A stretch of 64,000 nucleotides of DNA from Corynebacterium marambiense (GCF_016342275.1 NZ_JAEIOT010000005.1:62001-126000), one strand, 5' to 3'; positions 18,766 to 28,270 are shown, numbered from the stretch's first letter. Numbers and translations are program-made. The notes: generated by a model from the sequence alone, not told the origin.

Positions 18766-20469
18766 GTGCCTGGTCGTGTCAGCGCCCAGGACGACGACGA
18801 AGATGGCACAGTTGGACCGGTGAGCAGAAAGACACGTCAGAACCCCCGGCCGAACCACCCCCAGATGTCGCGGAACCGGCCGGGTGCCGGCCCTCGGAAG
18901 CCGGCCGCCCCGGGCCGCTCCCGTCCAGCGCCGACCGTGAAGAAGAATTCGAAGCCCCGGCCGTCGGAGAGAACGACCGTCGGTAGGCGGCTGCGCGTGT
19001 TTCTGCCTGTCGCGCTGATCCCGAACGCGGTCGTCGTGGCCACCGTCGTTCTCGTCGCCCTCTGTGCGCTGATGCTCACCGATTCTGGTTTCGTACCGCT
19101 CGCCGCAACGGTGGCACAGCTCTGGCTGGCGGTGAACCTGGCCCCCGTCGCGTCGGACTCCGCCATGTTGTCCCAGCTCCCGATGCTTCCCGCTCTCGGC
19201 GTGGTGTGGCTGGTTGGACACCGGGTGGGGGTGGCCGTTCGCCACCGGATCTCCATCCTGGATCTCGCGGTGCTCACCGCTTGCGTTCTCGTGGTCCCGG
19301 TGCTTCTGGCGCTGACTGCAGTGGCGATGCTTCTTGATGCCCGTGCCGTTCTTCCGGTAGCGGTTCCGCCGCTCGCCATGGTGTTCGGACGGGTTCTGCT
19401 CCTACATCTCGGCGCACTCGCGATCGGGATGGGGCCGAAACTCTGGCGCGCGCTCGCGCGGAGGTTCTCGGTGCCGACGATGGTGGTCGACCCGGCGACA
19501 CCGGCTGTGCGTTTCGTGCTGTCCCTCGTGGCCGCGGGGCTCCTGCTGGTCCTGGTATCTCTCGCGATGCGCTGGCGCGTTCTGAGTGAGCTGCTCTCCA
19601 CCTTCGACAGTGGGTTGGCAACAGCGGGTCTGCTCGGGGTCAGCCTGCTCTATCTTCCTGATGCCGCCGTCGCCGGTGCCGCCGTTCTAGTCGGATCCGA
19701 GTTCCACATCGGGGACGCCTCGGTGTCCCTCTATGATGCGACGGCAGTTCCGCTACCGCCGCTGCCGATCCTGGCTGCGTTCCCGGAATCCGTGGGAGGC
19801 TGGGCGCTCGTGCTCGTCACCGTACCCCTCGTGCTGGCGGGCAGTGTGTCCTACACATATTGTCGCGCCGCGCCGCGGACATGGTCGGAGATGGTTGTGG
19901 CAGGCCTCTGGGCGGGCACGTTCACCCTCATCATCGGCGGACTGGCAGGCGGGTCAGCCGGTGTCTACGGGAACACCGGGACGATGGTCATCTTCACCGC
20001 GGTTCTCGTTGCCGTGGAGCTCGCTGCGGTGGGGGCCGTCGTGAACGCTGTCATCGGACTGCGTCAGCGCCGACTCGAGGGCGCGACCCCGGTTGCCGAC
20101 GACGACGTGGTCGGCTCTCCTGACGCGGACGCACCAGTGGCGGTGTCCGGGAAGCAGCCGGGGGGAACCGACCCAGGTGTCGACGGGGAAGGCGTCACCA
20201 CGGAGATCATCGATGAGGAGGATCTCATGGCCGCCGAGGCGGATGATCCGGGGGAAAGCACGGACCACCAGGGATCCCGCGTCGCCGACCCCATGGCGAA
20301 CACCGAAGGTGCTGATGGCGCAGCCCCCGCAGACCCCGCCGCGCCACACACCATCCCGGAATCCTCGGAGCACCCGGATGCCGCGCCGGGCGAGACATCG
20401 GGTATACCGGGGCCCGGAGAGCCGGAGACCGGAACCATTCCGGATCAGGAGACCCGGCCTCTGCCCTGA
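18766..20469 (+). CDS. DUF6350-like multi-pass membrane protein upstream of purN
   Basis: A 567-residue integral membrane protein. A basic, Pro-rich cytoplasmic N-terminus (about 80 residues) is followed by roughly nine or ten hydrophobic segments up to about residue 440, then an acidic, low-complexity C-terminal tail of about 130 residues rich in Asp, Glu and Pro. In corynebacteria and mycobacteria a protein of this kind, called DUF6350 and linked to cell division, precedes purN. My call rests on that position and topology, not on a sequence signature. The start is uncertain: GTG 18766 has a weak GGTGAG upstream, and a GTG at about 18820 (SRKTRQN) is an alternative. Confidence 0.7.
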   Translation: MPGRVSAQDDDEDGTVGPVSRKTRQNPRPNHPQMSRNRPGAGPRKPAAPGRSRPAPTVKKNSKPRPSERTTVGRRLRVFLPVALIPNAVVVATVVLVALCALMLTDSGFVPLAATVAQLWLAVNLAPVASDSAMLSQLPMLPALGVVWLVGHRVGVAVRHRISILDLAVLTACVLVVPVLLALTAVAMLLDARAVLPVAVPPLAMVFGRVLLLHLGALAIGMGPKLWRALARRFSVPTMVVDPATPAVRFVLSLVAAGLLLVLVSLAMRWRVLSELLSTFDSGLATAGLLGVSLLYLPDAAVAGAAVLVGSEFHIGDASVSLYDATAVPLPPLPILAAFPESVGGWALVLVTVPLVLAGSVSYTYCRAAPRTWSEMVVAGLWAGTFTLIIGGLAGGSAGVYGNTGTMVIFTAVLVAVELAAVGAVVNAVIGLRQRRLEGATPVADDDVVGSPDADAPVAVSGKQPGGTDPGVDGEGVTTEIIDEEDLMAAEADDPGESTDHQGSRVADPMANTEGADGAAPADPAAPHTIPESSEHPDAAPGETSGIPGPGEPETGTIPDQETRPLP

Positions 20470-20535
20470 CCGGTTGAGGTACACCCGCTCTGGGTTGAGA
20501 GACTGCGGGTACCCGCAGGACCCGGTACCGGGTAC

Positions 20536-20541
20536 TAACAT
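20536..20541 (+). promoter_or_regulatory. Candidate -10 box, leaderless start of purN
   Basis: TAACAT fits TANNNT and ends 7 bases before the purN GTG. No Shine-Dalgarno site is visible. Confidence 0.35.
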
Positions 20542-20548
20542 TGATCCG

Positions 20549-21157
20549 GTGACCGAAGACAGACAACTGACCAGAGTGGTGGTCCTCGCCTCTGGAGCGG
20601 GAACCCTGCTGCAGGCGATCCTCGATGCCACCGGACCTCACTACACGGTCGTCGGTGTCGTCACCGATAAGCTGTGCAATGCGGGACGTCGTGCGGTGGA
20701 CGCCGGGATCCCGACGCAGGTTGTTCCGTTCAACCGGGAACAACTCAGGACCGCCTGGGACGAGGAACTGCGGAATGCCGTCTCGGGCATGCAACCGGAT
20801 CTGGTGGTCTCCGCAGGGTTCATGAGGATCCTCGGCCCCCGGTTCCTGGCGAGTTTCCCGAACCGGGTCATCAACACCCACCCCGCACTCCTCCCGTCCT
20901 TCCCCGGGGCACACGCAGTACCGGATGCGCTGGCACACGGTGTGAAGGTCAGCGGATGCACGGTCCACCTCGTCGACGAAGGTGTCGACACCGGCCCCAT
21001 CCTCGCGCAGGTCGCGGTCCCCGTCCTCCCCGGCGATGATGTGGATAGCCTCCATGAGCGCATCAAGACTGTCGAGCGTCGACTCATCGTCGAACTGCTC
21101 AACACTGTCGATCCCGAAGATGTCCGCGGGACCGGACCGCAGCCTGACACCCCCTGA
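20549..21157 (+). CDS. purN: Phosphoribosylglycinamide formyltransferase (GART)
   Basis: Transfers a formyl group from 10-formyl-THF to GAR in purine synthesis, third step. The 202 residues match the family. It begins with the phosphate-binding [15 protein letters not shown], carries the catalytic Asn and His in [16 protein letters not shown] and the Asp in [10 protein letters not shown] chose GTG at 20549, which gives the expected N-terminus. The open frame reaches far upstream to 20093 but those codons overlap the previous gene out of frame. purH follows after 86 bases. Confidence 0.95.
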   Translation: MTEDRQLTRVVVLASGAGTLLQAILDATGPHYTVVGVVTDKLCNAGRRAVDAGIPTQVVPFNREQLRTAWDEELRNAVSGMQPDLVVSAGFMRILGPRFLASFPNRVINTHPALLPSFPGAHAVPDALAHGVKVSGCTVHLVDEGVDTGPILAQVAVPVLPGDDVDSLHERIKTVERRLIVELLNTVDPEDVRGTGPQPDTP

Positions 21158-21183
21158 GACACACCGAAAGCCACCCCGGCACC

Positions 21184-21189
21184 TACGCT
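21184..21189 (+). promoter_or_regulatory. Candidate -10 box for purH
   Basis: TACGCT (TANNNT) lies in the purN-purH gap, 54 bases upstream of the purH ATG, and could give purH its own transcript. Confidence 0.3.
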
Positions 21190-21243
21190 GGACCCACAAA
21201 CGACATAACCCCGAACGACCGACGAAAGGCCCCCACAGCAGCC

Positions 21244-22800
21244 ATGAGCGACGACCGCAAGCCAATCACCCGCGCACTCATCAGCGTCTACGACAAGACC
21301 GGTCTGGAGGAACTGGCGAGGGCACTGGACTCCGCGGGCGTCGAGATCGTCTCTACCGGCTCCACCGCCGCCCGGATCGCCGAGGCAGGGGTCACGGTCA
21401 CCCGGGTCGAGGAACTCACTGGATTCCCGGAGTGCCTGGACGGACGGGTCAAGACCCTCCATCCTCGTGTCCATGCAGGTATCCTCGCCGACACCCGCCG
21501 CCCCGAGCATCTCAACCAGCTCAGTGAGCTCGGTGTCGCGCCCTTCGAGCTGGTGGTGGTCAACCTCTACCCGTTCACGGAGACCGTGGCGTCCGGTGCC
21601 GACTTCGACGCGTGTGTCGAGCAGATAGACATCGGGGGACCGTCGATGGTGCGTGCCGCGGCCAAGAACCACCCCTCCGTCGCTGTCGTCGTGGATCCCG
21701 CGCGGTACAGGGATGTCGCGCATGCGGCCGCGGAGGGCGGTTTCACCCGTGATGAGCGAGCACGGCTCGCTGCCGAGGCGTTCCGCCACACCGCCGACTA
21801 CGATGTCGCCGTCGCAGGCTGGCTCACCGCACAGACGGAAGCAAGCGAGTCTTTCCCGTCTTGGGCAGGCTCCACCCACGTTCGCTCCGCAACGCTGCGC
21901 TACGGGGAGAACCCCCATCAGTCTGCCGCCCTCTACGCGGATGTCGACGGCGCCGGACTCGCCCAGGCGAAGCAGCTGCACGGAAAGGAGATGAGCTACA
22001 ACAACTACACCGACTCCGACGCCGCATGGCGTGCGGCCTGGGATCACGAGCGCCCCTGTGTCGCGATCATCAAGCACGCCAACCCCTGTGGCATCGCCGT
22101 CTCGGATGAGTCGATCGCCGCGGCGCACCGCGCGGCGCACGCGTGCGACCCGGTCTCCGCGTTCGGTGGAGTGATCGCCGCCAACCGCGAGATCAGCGTC
22201 GAGATGGCCGAGCAGGTCGCCGAGATCTTCACCGAGGTCATCATCGCACCGTCCTACGCGGACGGTGCGGTGGAGGTGCTGTCCCGGAAGAAGAACATCC
22301 GCATCCTCGTCGCCGAGGAACCCGTCCGTGGGGGATTCGAACAGCGTCAGATCTCCGGTGGCGTTCTCGTCCAGGAGCGCGACCTCGTCCACGCCGAGGG
22401 CGATGACCCGGCGAACTGGACCCTCGCGGCCGGGGAAGCCGTGGATGACACCATCCTCGCCGACCTCCTGTTCGCCTGGCGCAGTGTCCGCGCAGTGAAG
22501 TCCAACGCGATCCTGCTCGCCGCCGACGGAGCGACCGTCGGCGTCGGTATGGGGCAGGTCAACCGGGTCGACTCAGCCCGCCTCGCCGTCCAGCGGGCAG
22601 GCGAGGACCGCGCCCGTGGCGCGGTCGCCGCGTCCGATGCGTTCTTCCCCTTCGCCGACGGATTCGAGGTGCTGGCGGAGGCCGGAGTCACCGCCGTCGT
22701 CCAACCCGGTGGATCCATCCGCGACGCCGAGGTCATCGAAGCCGCGAACAAGGCGGGCGTGACCATGTACCTCACCGGTGCACGCCACTTTGCGCACTGA
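21244..22800 (+). CDS. purH: Bifunctional AICAR formyltransferase / IMP cyclohydrolase
   Basis: Catalyses the last two steps of IMP synthesis. The 518 residues comprise the N-terminal MGS-fold cyclohydrolase (about 1-200: [43 protein letters not shown]) and the C-terminal formyltransferase ([11 protein letters not shown], the catalytic KHANPCG at about 277, and [10 protein letters not shown] near the end). All key residues are present. It follows purN directly, as in other corynebacteria, and ends 133 bases before the citE-like gene. Confidence 0.97.
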   Translation: MSDDRKPITRALISVYDKTGLEELARALDSAGVEIVSTGSTAARIAEAGVTVTRVEELTGFPECLDGRVKTLHPRVHAGILADTRRPEHLNQLSELGVAPFELVVVNLYPFTETVASGADFDACVEQIDIGGPSMVRAAAKNHPSVAVVVDPARYRDVAHAAAEGGFTRDERARLAAEAFRHTADYDVAVAGWLTAQTEASESFPSWAGSTHVRSATLRYGENPHQSAALYADVDGAGLAQAKQLHGKEMSYNNYTDSDAAWRAAWDHERPCVAIIKHANPCGIAVSDESIAAAHRAAHACDPVSAFGGVIAANREISVEMAEQVAEIFTEVIIAPSYADGAVEVLSRKKNIRILVAEEPVRGGFEQRQISGGVLVQERDLVHAEGDDPANWTLAAGEAVDDTILADLLFAWRSVRAVKSNAILLAADGATVGVGMGQVNRVDSARLAVQRAGEDRARGAVAASDAFFPFADGFEVLAEAGVTAVVQPGGSIRDAEVIEAANKAGVTMYLTGARHFAH

Positions 22801-22841
22801 TCAGCGGCTCAGAATCGCGTGTGTGCGCCGAGCAAGTCCGG

Positions 22842-22847
22842 CATAAT
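22842..22847 (+). promoter_or_regulatory. Candidate -10 box for citE-like gene
   Basis: CATAAT is positioned so that a transcript would have a leader of about 80 bases before the ATG at 22934, which has its own GAGAGGA ribosome site. Confidence 0.3.
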
Positions 22848-22933
22848 GGCCCGTGATACGCTGCCCCGGAAACCCGGGTGCGGCACGGTGTGGCCGATCA
22901 CGGCCGCACCGTCCCATCGCGAGAGGACCGACC

Positions 22934-23791
22934 ATGACCGGAACCAGCACATGCGACGGGGATGATCCCGTCATCATCGGCCCCGCTCTGCTCTTTGCCC
23001 CGGCCAACCGGCCCGAACGGTTCGCCCGCGCGGCGGGTTGCGCGGACATGGTCATCCTCGACCTCGAGGATGGGGCAGGCTCAGTGTCTCGCGAGGAAGG
23101 TCGACGCAACATCATGGCCTCGGGGCTTGACCCACGAAGGACGATGACCAGGGTCTGCGGCCCGCAGGATCCCGGTTTCGCCGACGACGTTCGGGCCATC
23201 CGGGAAACCCCCTACCGCACCGTCATCGTCCCGAAGATCACCGACCGGATTCCGGACGAGGTACGTGGTCTCCGAGTCATCGCCCTCATCGAGACGCCGC
23301 AGGCCGTCCTCAACCTCGGCACACTCGCCGCGGACCCTGATGTAGTCGGGCTCTACTGGGGCGCCGAGGATCTCTGCGCCTACCTCGGCGGGACGCACTC
23401 CCGACTCCAACCGGACGAGGGAGCCCCGTCTGACCGACCCGGTCGCTACCGGGACACCATGCTGATGTCCCGCGCGCTCATGCACATGCACGCGGCAGCT
23501 GTCGGCAAGTTCACGGTCGACGCCGTGCACGCGGACTTCAGCGATGACAGGGGACTGTACGAGGAGGCCACCGATGCGGCCCGATCCGGGTTCGCCGCGA
23601 CCGCCTGCATCCACCCCCGGCAGATCGAGGTCGTCCGCCGCGCCTACACCCCCGAACCTGCCCAGCTGGACCGCGCCCGTCGGATCGTCAACGAGGCGCG
23701 GAAACACCCCGGTGCGTTCAAGATTGACGGCGAGATGATTGACGCGCCGCTCATCGCCCAGGCCCACCGACTGGTGGCCCGGGCGGGATAG
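22934..23791 (+). CDS. HpcH/HpaI aldolase / CitE-like lyase
   Basis: A 285-residue TIM-barrel C-C lyase of the CitE family (citryl-CoA, malyl-CoA or related beta-keto acid substrates). The family motifs are ALLFAPANRPERF (Arg), ADMVILDLEDG (metal-binding Glu), ALIETPQAV (second Glu) and GAEDLCAYLG. As in other stand-alone actinobacterial CitE-like proteins, no citrate lyase alpha (CitF) or acyl carrier subunit lies nearby, so it is not a classic citrate lyase. The ATG at 22934 has GAGAGGA 7 bases upstream. It lies between purH and convergent amtR, as I recall for C. glutamicum. Confidence 0.85.
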   Translation: MTGTSTCDGDDPVIIGPALLFAPANRPERFARAAGCADMVILDLEDGAGSVSREEGRRNIMASGLDPRRTMTRVCGPQDPGFADDVRAIRETPYRTVIVPKITDRIPDEVRGLRVIALIETPQAVLNLGTLAADPDVVGLYWGAEDLCAYLGGTHSRLQPDEGAPSDRPGRYRDTMLMSRALMHMHAAAVGKFTVDAVHADFSDDRGLYEEATDAARSGFAATACIHPRQIEVVRRAYTPEPAQLDRARRIVNEARKHPGAFKIDGEMIDAPLIAQAHRLVARAG

Positions 23792-23805
23792 ACCACCTGG
23801 AGGAG

Positions 23806-24468
23806 TCAGCCGGTGACGAGCAGTTCCAGGGTCCGCGTGACCCGATCCTCAGGGGCCATCCCACTGAGGACGGTCAGCGCCGCGTCCGCAAGCATCACGG
23901 CGGTCGGGGGCAGGGTCTCCGCGGACAGCGGAAACGGAACGACACCGTCGTTGCTCCGCATCTCCGTCGCGGACTGCGCGAGATAGAAGGGCAGCTCGAT
24001 GCGCTGGTCGTCACGGCCGGTGAGCTCGGCGGCCATCGACCGGAAGATCTCCCTCAGCTCGCGGTGCTGCGCGTGGAAATCCGTGAACTCCGCGGACGAC
24101 GCGATGGGCAGCTGGTAGAGCTTGCCGACGTTCCACCGGGTTGACAGCAGCAGCCGGGCCTCGGCGGCGACGAGCGCCCAGAGTTTGAGCTCCGGCCCCG
24201 CATCAGAGGCCTCGAGGCGTTCGGCGAGAGCGAGTGATGGCTCCACGGTGGACTGCAGGAGCGTCAGGAAAATCTCGGTCTTGGAGGGGAAATGATAGTA
24301 CAACGATGCCTGTCTGATGCCCACCGCGTCAGCGATCTGGTGGGTCGAGGTGGTGGCGAACCCCTGGGTGGTGAAGAGTTCTGCGGCAGCGTCGAGGATC
24401 TCCTCCCTGGCCGTGCTGCCTCGGCGGCGGGGGCTGTTCTTGCGTGGACGTCCGACAGTGCCAGCCAT
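23806..24468 (-). CDS. amtR: TetR-type nitrogen regulator AmtR
   Basis: A 220-residue TetR-family repressor. The N-terminus MAGTVGRPRK with REEILDAAAELFT and the helix-turn-helix TTSTHQIADAVGIRQASLYY, followed by HFPSKTEIFLTLL (about 41-70), is nearly the same as I remember for AmtR of Corynebacterium glutamicum, the master repressor of nitrogen-starvation genes such as amtA, amtB, glnK and glnA. In that species AmtR is released from DNA by adenylylated GlnK. The C-terminal ligand domain also keeps LSTRWNVGKLYQLPI and LSAETLPPTAVMLADA. The neighbourhood (citE-like gene upstream, ribosomal proteins beyond) is also the same. Its targets are not in this window as far as I can see. Confidence 0.9.
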   Translation of the reverse strand: MAGTVGRPRKNSPRRRGSTAREEILDAAAELFTTQGFATTSTHQIADAVGIRQASLYYHFPSKTEIFLTLLQSTVEPSLALAERLEASDAGPELKLWALVAAEARLLLSTRWNVGKLYQLPIASSAEFTDFHAQHRELREIFRSMAAELTGRDDQRIELPFYLAQSATEMRSNDGVVPFPLSAETLPPTAVMLADAALTVLSGMAPEDRVTRTLELLVTG

Positions 24469-24560
24469 CTAGCTCACCCGCCTTTCTTGTTCGAGGATTA
24501 TGGATCTCAAGAGTCTAACCGGTCCGTCTGCGGCGCGGTGGTATCTCCCGGTACGGGTGG

Positions 24561-25535
24561 TCATGCGCCCGCACCATACTTCTGGGTATCCACGCCGAAC
24601 CGGTCAGCTGTCGACCGGGTGACGTCCGCGAGCATCCGGCACGCCGCGCCGAAGGCTGAACGCTGCAGCTGGGGGAGCATATCGAGGGTCGTCGGCTCGT
24701 CTTGGACACGTTCCAGCCACCGCGTCAGAGTGAGCTCAAGGCCAGCCTCCCACGCCTCCAGCAGATAATCTGCCTCTGAGGACAGGAGCACCCCGGCGGA
24801 GCGCGCGGCACCAATCCTCTCGATGACACCGGTCTGGGTGCAGCCGGCCGCCATTCCGGCCCACCGGGCGATCTGTCCTAGTGGCGTCAGAAGCTGCCCC
24901 TGGACATCGATCGCGACATCCTTCCGCGGGAGTCCCGCCCTTGACCGCACCGCAGGAGGACGGTGCGTCACGGCCTCGACGAGCAGGGGAGTGGGATCGT
25001 CTGCCCGTTCGAGAACCGCTCTGGTGAACCAGTCTCCGGCATCCGCGAACCACCCGAGGGTTGCACCGTCACCGGCTGCCACGGCGGCATCGATCCGAGT
25101 TGACCACACCGACCGACTCGCCGGGGTCAGTCCTGGAGGGAGAACTCCGAGGAGGATCCCGGCGTCGGCGACAAGCCGTGACAGCTGCCCGGTCGGATCC
25201 TGGTCGGTGTCATCCTCCTCGGAGGGAAGCACGGTCAGCCAGTGGAGCTTCGCGGTTGGGGTGCCTGATCCGCGACCGTAGGGGCCCGTGATGATGATGT
25301 CCGCGCCACCGGTTAACGATCCCGCCCCGGGGCTGTGAAGCGTATCCGTGACAAGACCTGTGTACCAGCGGGTGACCTCCACGACGTCGACGCTGTGGTT
25401 GAGGGCGTTCCGCAGCAGGTCGTGTGATTCCGCAAGGACGCCTCGGGTGGTCGCTGCACTGGTGCATAGCGGTGCCTGTTCAGCGAGATCTAGGAGTGAT
25501 TCGTGAAGCACGGGGACGTCCTCCGGTGGGGTCAT
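24561..25535 (-). CDS. Nucleotidyltransferase-like protein (DUF294 type), possibly inactive
   Basis: A 324-residue soluble protein that I place, with moderate confidence, among proteins with a GlnD-like nucleotidyltransferase fold plus a helical substrate-binding domain. The fold hint is ADIIITGPYGRGSG at about 75-90, which resembles the GSxGR element. The expected metal-binding Asp pair just after it is not seen (TAKLHWLTV stands there), so catalysis is doubtful. The rest is helical, with RNALNHSVDVVEVTRWYTG and GQIARWAGMAAG. I chose ATG 25535 (MTPPEDVP); the 35 extra upstream codons look non-coding. It sits 92 bases upstream of amtR on the same strand, so a nitrogen-related role is possible but unproven. 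Confidence 0.6.
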   Translation of the reverse strand: MTPPEDVPVLHESLLDLAEQAPLCTSAATTRGVLAESHDLLRNALNHSVDVVEVTRWYTGLVTDTLHSPGAGSLTGGADIIITGPYGRGSGTPTAKLHWLTVLPSEEDDTDQDPTGQLSRLVADAGILLGVLPPGLTPASRSVWSTRIDAAVAAGDGATLGWFADAGDWFTRAVLERADDPTPLLVEAVTHRPPAVRSRAGLPRKDVAIDVQGQLLTPLGQIARWAGMAAGCTQTGVIERIGAARSAGVLLSSEADYLLEAWEAGLELTLTRWLERVQDEPTTLDMLPQLQRSAFGAACRMLADVTRSTADRFGVDTQKYGAGA

Positions 25536-25621
25536 GGTGGTGAGGATCTTCCGGCCCAATTTACCAGCATCGGTGGTGCGCCCCCGGCGTCGACTGCGAG
25601 CACAGCCCCGGACACACGAAA

Positions 25622-25673
25622 ACCGGCCCGCAAGCGCCACTACCCGGTGATGGGGTGGTTGTTGCGGGCCGGT
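25622..25673 (-). terminator. Terminator of the rpmB-rpmG-rpsN-rpsR operon
   Basis: A 12-base perfect stem, ACCGGCCCGCAA (25622-25633) with TTGCGGGCCGGT (25662-25673), lies about 135 bases after the rpsR stop. On the minus strand it is followed by TTTTCGTGTG. Confidence 0.65.
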
Positions 25674-25809
25674 GGTTCACGACGGTGGTGAGCCGTCGTT
25701 ACTTTGGCCGTGTCACGAGTGCCAGCGGCGAAAGTTCGCTGTCATCGCATAGACGCCCATTCAGGCGGCTGCGGAAGGAGATCTCTCGATCCCCCGGTGG
25801 TGGAACGAT

Positions 25810-26058
25810 CTAGCGGCTCGTGAACGGCAGGAGAGCCATCTCACGTGCGTTCTTGACCGCGGTGGCGACCTGGCGCTGCTGCTGCGGCGTCAGACCAGTG
25901 ACCCGGCGGGACCGGATCTTGTGGCGGTCGGAGATGAACAGCCGCAGGGTGTCAATGTCCTTGTAGTCGACTCTGTCGATCTTCGCGGCCTTGAGCGGAT
26001 TCTTCTTGGGGCGGCGGGACTGCTCCATCCGCGCCTTCTTCATGTTGGTGCGCTTCAT
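25810..26058 (-). CDS. rpsR: 30S ribosomal protein bS18
   Basis: An 82-residue basic protein of the small-subunit platform. Family marks are [26 protein letters not shown] split by the usual loop and [25 protein letters not shown]. The N-terminal region has no cysteines, so it is the zinc-free form. It is last in the four-gene operon, 12 bases after rpsN. Confidence 0.97.
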   Translation of the reverse strand: MKRTNMKKARMEQSRRPKKNPLKAAKIDRVDYKDIDTLRLFISDRHKIRSRRVTGLTPQQQRQVATAVKNAREMALLPFTSR

Positions 26059-26070
26059 TTAGCTACTCCC

Positions 26071-26376
26071 TTACCAGCTGGACTTACGGACGCCCGGGAG
26101 CTCACCGCGGTGAGCCATTTCACGGACGCGGACACGGGACAGACCGAACTTACGGAGGTAACCGCGGGGACGGCCGTCAGCGGCGTCACGATTACGGACG
26201 CGAACCGGGGACGCGTCACGCGGCTGGCGGTTCAGCTCGTACTGCGCGTCCAGGCGCTCCTCATCGGAGGAGTTCGGGTTCTTGATGATGGCCTTGAGCT
26301 CGTTGCGACGCTCCGCGAAACGGGCGACGATTTCCTTGCGCTTTTCGTTCTTGGCGATCTTTGACTTCTTGGCCAT
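26071..26376 (-). CDS. rpsN: 30S ribosomal protein uS14, zinc-free long form
   Basis: A 101-residue head protein of the small subunit. It has the long-form S14 architecture: basic N-terminus [15 protein letters not shown], then [17 protein letters not shown] and the conserved end [20 protein letters not shown]. The zinc ribbon CxxC pairs of the short form are absent. It lies 3 bases after rpmG and is translated with it. Confidence 0.97.
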   Translation of the reverse strand: MAKKSKIAKNEKRKEIVARFAERRNELKAIIKNPNSSDEERLDAQYELNRQPRDASPVRVRNRDAADGRPRGYLRKFGLSRVRVREMAHRGELPGVRKSSW

Positions 26377-26379
26377 GAA

Positions 26380-26544
26380 TTATCGCTCCTCGCGGAATTC
26401 GACGTGCTTGCGGACGATCGGATCGAACTTCTTCAGCGTGATGCGATCGGGGTTGTTGCGCTTGTTCTTGCGCGTCACATAGGTGTAGCCGGTGCCCGCG
26501 GTGGACTTCAGCTTGATGATCGGACGGATATCATTACGTGCCAT
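26380..26544 (-). CDS. rpmG: 50S ribosomal protein bL33, zinc-free
   Basis: A 54-residue protein, typical for L33. It begins [15 protein letters not shown] and ends [15 protein letters not shown]. The middle has [19 protein letters not shown]. No cysteines are present, so this is the C-minus paralogue type that does not bind zinc. It lies between rpmB (2 bases upstream) and rpsN. Confidence 0.96.
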
Positions 26545-26546
26545 CT

Positions 26547-26783
26547 TTAGACCTTCTCTCCGCGAGCTCGGATACGGGCAACGACGACCTCGATGCCATC
26601 GCGGTCAATGACCTTGATGCCCTTGGTGGACACGTTGAGCGTGATGGTCCGGCCCTCAGAGGGCAGGTAGTACTTGCGGCGCTGCACGTTGGGGTTCCAA
26701 CGGCGGTTGGTGCGCCGGTGCGAGTGCGAGACGGACTTGCCGAAACCTGGCTTGCGTCCCGTGACCTGGCAAATAGCCGACAT
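26547..26783 (-). CDS. rpmB: 50S ribosomal protein bL28
   Basis: A 78-residue L28 protein, first gene of the operon. It shows [20 protein letters not shown], then [19 protein letters not shown] and the C-terminal [14 protein letters not shown]. Only one Cys is present, so no zinc site. AGGAGAAAGAAACCC precedes the ATG and gives a strong ribosome site. Confidence 0.97.
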
Positions 26784-27782
26784 GGGTTTCTTTCTCCTAG
26801 CCGCCCGACTTCAAGGCTGACCGCAGCCGCACCGTCTCTGTGACCTGCGTCAACAGGGTGGAAACGGGGCGCGGCCATGACAGATGCGCGGGCGATAACG
26901 AATATTTCGACAACAGCAAGGGACAACCATACCGGGAAGACGAACTTTTGCCTAATCTGCCGGTAAGCACGATCGAAGTATTTCCGGGCCTGTAACTGAT
27001 GGGACTGGAGTTGTGGCGTCACCGCGTCACCGTCTCACCGCGTTGTTGCCATGCGCGCCGTCGGTGTATCGACGCCAGGTCGGATGGATGGTCGTGTCGA
27101 CATCCGGGCCCTGTTCAGTATGGATCTGCGACGTTCGTGATGACCGTTCCAGGGTGTGTGGCGCGGTCCGATTGACCGCGCCTGCCACTTGGTGTGCCGT
27201 CTATCGGGGTTGTTACGGTCCGGGCGGTGGCGCGAGGAGTTTCGTTCGCGTCAGTTGGGTCAGATGTGTGTTCGGCGCACTGCTCTCCTGTGGCTGTTTC
27301 GGTTGGCGGTCTGCGGTGCCCGGGAGTGTGTGGTGTAGGTATTGCTAGGTATTGCTATTTTTTAGACGGGCCAACTAGTATGGGCGGGTCGAATTGAATC
27401 CTGGGTTTGGTTCGCTCCGGGCGTCCGGGAGGATGTGCGGAGGGATCTTCACGTGACGATGTTTCAACCGCTCCCTATATATGGAGTGAAGGGCGCCGTC
27501 GTTCCGGGATTTCGGTATTCGGCGTTCTACGTTGTAGGATTCATCGATGCATACACGGCTGCGCCGAGGTGCGTCTCCGGAGGAGCCGGTCATGGCCCAC
27601 CCGAGAGTCGCCACCAGCGTGGGCGGGTACGGCGCCGGGTCATCCGGATGACGTCGCTCGTCGAGGTGGCGTGGCAGGCCTGCGGGCACCGTTAGTACCA
27701 GTATCTGTTAGCGGCTGCACACCGCGCTCCCAGAGCGCCAGCACGCCGATCAGCACACGTACGTGATCTTAAAGGGATGAGA
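26784..27782. other. 1-kb divergent region between rpmB and rpmE2, no convincing gene
   Basis: About 1,000 bases between two divergent ribosomal protein groups. Open frames here are Cys/Trp-rich and lack ribosome sites, so I do not call them. A tandem pair of TAGGTATTGC (27336-27355) followed by TATTTTTTAG lies roughly 430 bases before rpmE2, and CGAATATTTCG, a near palindrome, lies at about 26898. I saw no Zur-type palindrome. The composition is more AT-rich than the surrounding genes, particularly 27330-27560. The region may contain promoters or a small RNA, but nothing is proven by sequence. Confidence 0.5.
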
Positions 27783-28049
27783 ATGAAGAAGGATATCCAC
27801 CCCGACTACCACCCGGTGGTCTTCCAGGATGCGGGCACGGGTCACAAGTTCCTGACCCGTTCCACCGCCAAGAGCCAGCGGACCGTTGAGTGGGAGGACG
27901 GCAACGAGTACCCGCTCATCGTCGTCGACGTCACCAGCGAGTCGCACCCGTTCTGGACCGGTGCTCAGCGCGTCATGGACACAGCCGGTCGTGTCGAGAA
28001 GTTCCAGCGCCGTTACGGGTCCCGTGCCCGTCGCGCCAAGAAGGCTTAA
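27783..28049 (+). CDS. rpmE2: 50S ribosomal protein bL31 type B
   Basis: An 88-residue L31 of the zinc-free type B. It begins [20 protein letters not shown] and includes the diagnostic [26 protein letters not shown] split and the basic tail [12 protein letters not shown]. The CxxC pair of type A L31 is absent. I chose the ATG at 27783 because AAGGGATGAGA places AAGGG about 7 bases upstream; an in-frame ATG six bases earlier is inside that site. rpmF follows after 14 bases. Confidence 0.96.
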   Translation: MKKDIHPDYHPVVFQDAGTGHKFLTRSTAKSQRTVEWEDGNEYPLIVVDVTSESHPFWTGAQRVMDTAGRVEKFQRRYGSRARRAKKA

Positions 28050-28063
28050 GGAGGGAATAGAAA

Positions 28064-28237
28064 ATGGCAGTTCCGAAGCGTCGTATGTCCCGTGCTAACA
28101 CGCACCACCGTCGTTCTCAGTGGAAGGCCGACAATGTCGCCCTCCAGCAGGTCAAGATCGACGGTCGCGAGCATCTGATCCCGCGCCGTCTGGTCAAGGC
28201 CGCGCAGCTGGGCCTCGTCGAGGTCGAGCAGTTCTGA
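28064..28237 (+). CDS. rpmF: 50S ribosomal protein bL32
   Basis: A 57-residue protein beginning [20 protein letters not shown], the typical L32 N-terminus. The family's cysteine pairs are missing: the segment is [14 protein letters not shown] instead of a CxxC form, so it too is zinc-free. AAGGAGGG lies 9 bases before the ATG. It ends in a strong terminator. Confidence 0.96.
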   Translation: MAVPKRRMSRANTHHRRSQWKADNVALQQVKIDGREHLIPRRLVKAAQLGLVEVEQF

Positions 28238-28270
28238 GGCATTGACTCGTCGTTCCAGCCGGCGACACCG

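Noticed and set aside
20641..22392. 583-codon minus frame over purN-purH
   Set aside because: Shadow of purH and purN, both fully recognised on the plus strand.
27013..27348. 111-codon ORF in the 1-kb gap
   Set aside because: Cys/Trp/Arg-rich, no ribosome site, no family resemblance.
26784..27782. Zur operator for the zinc-free ribosomal genes
   Set aside because: No TGAAAATnATTTTCA-like palindrome could be found by eye.
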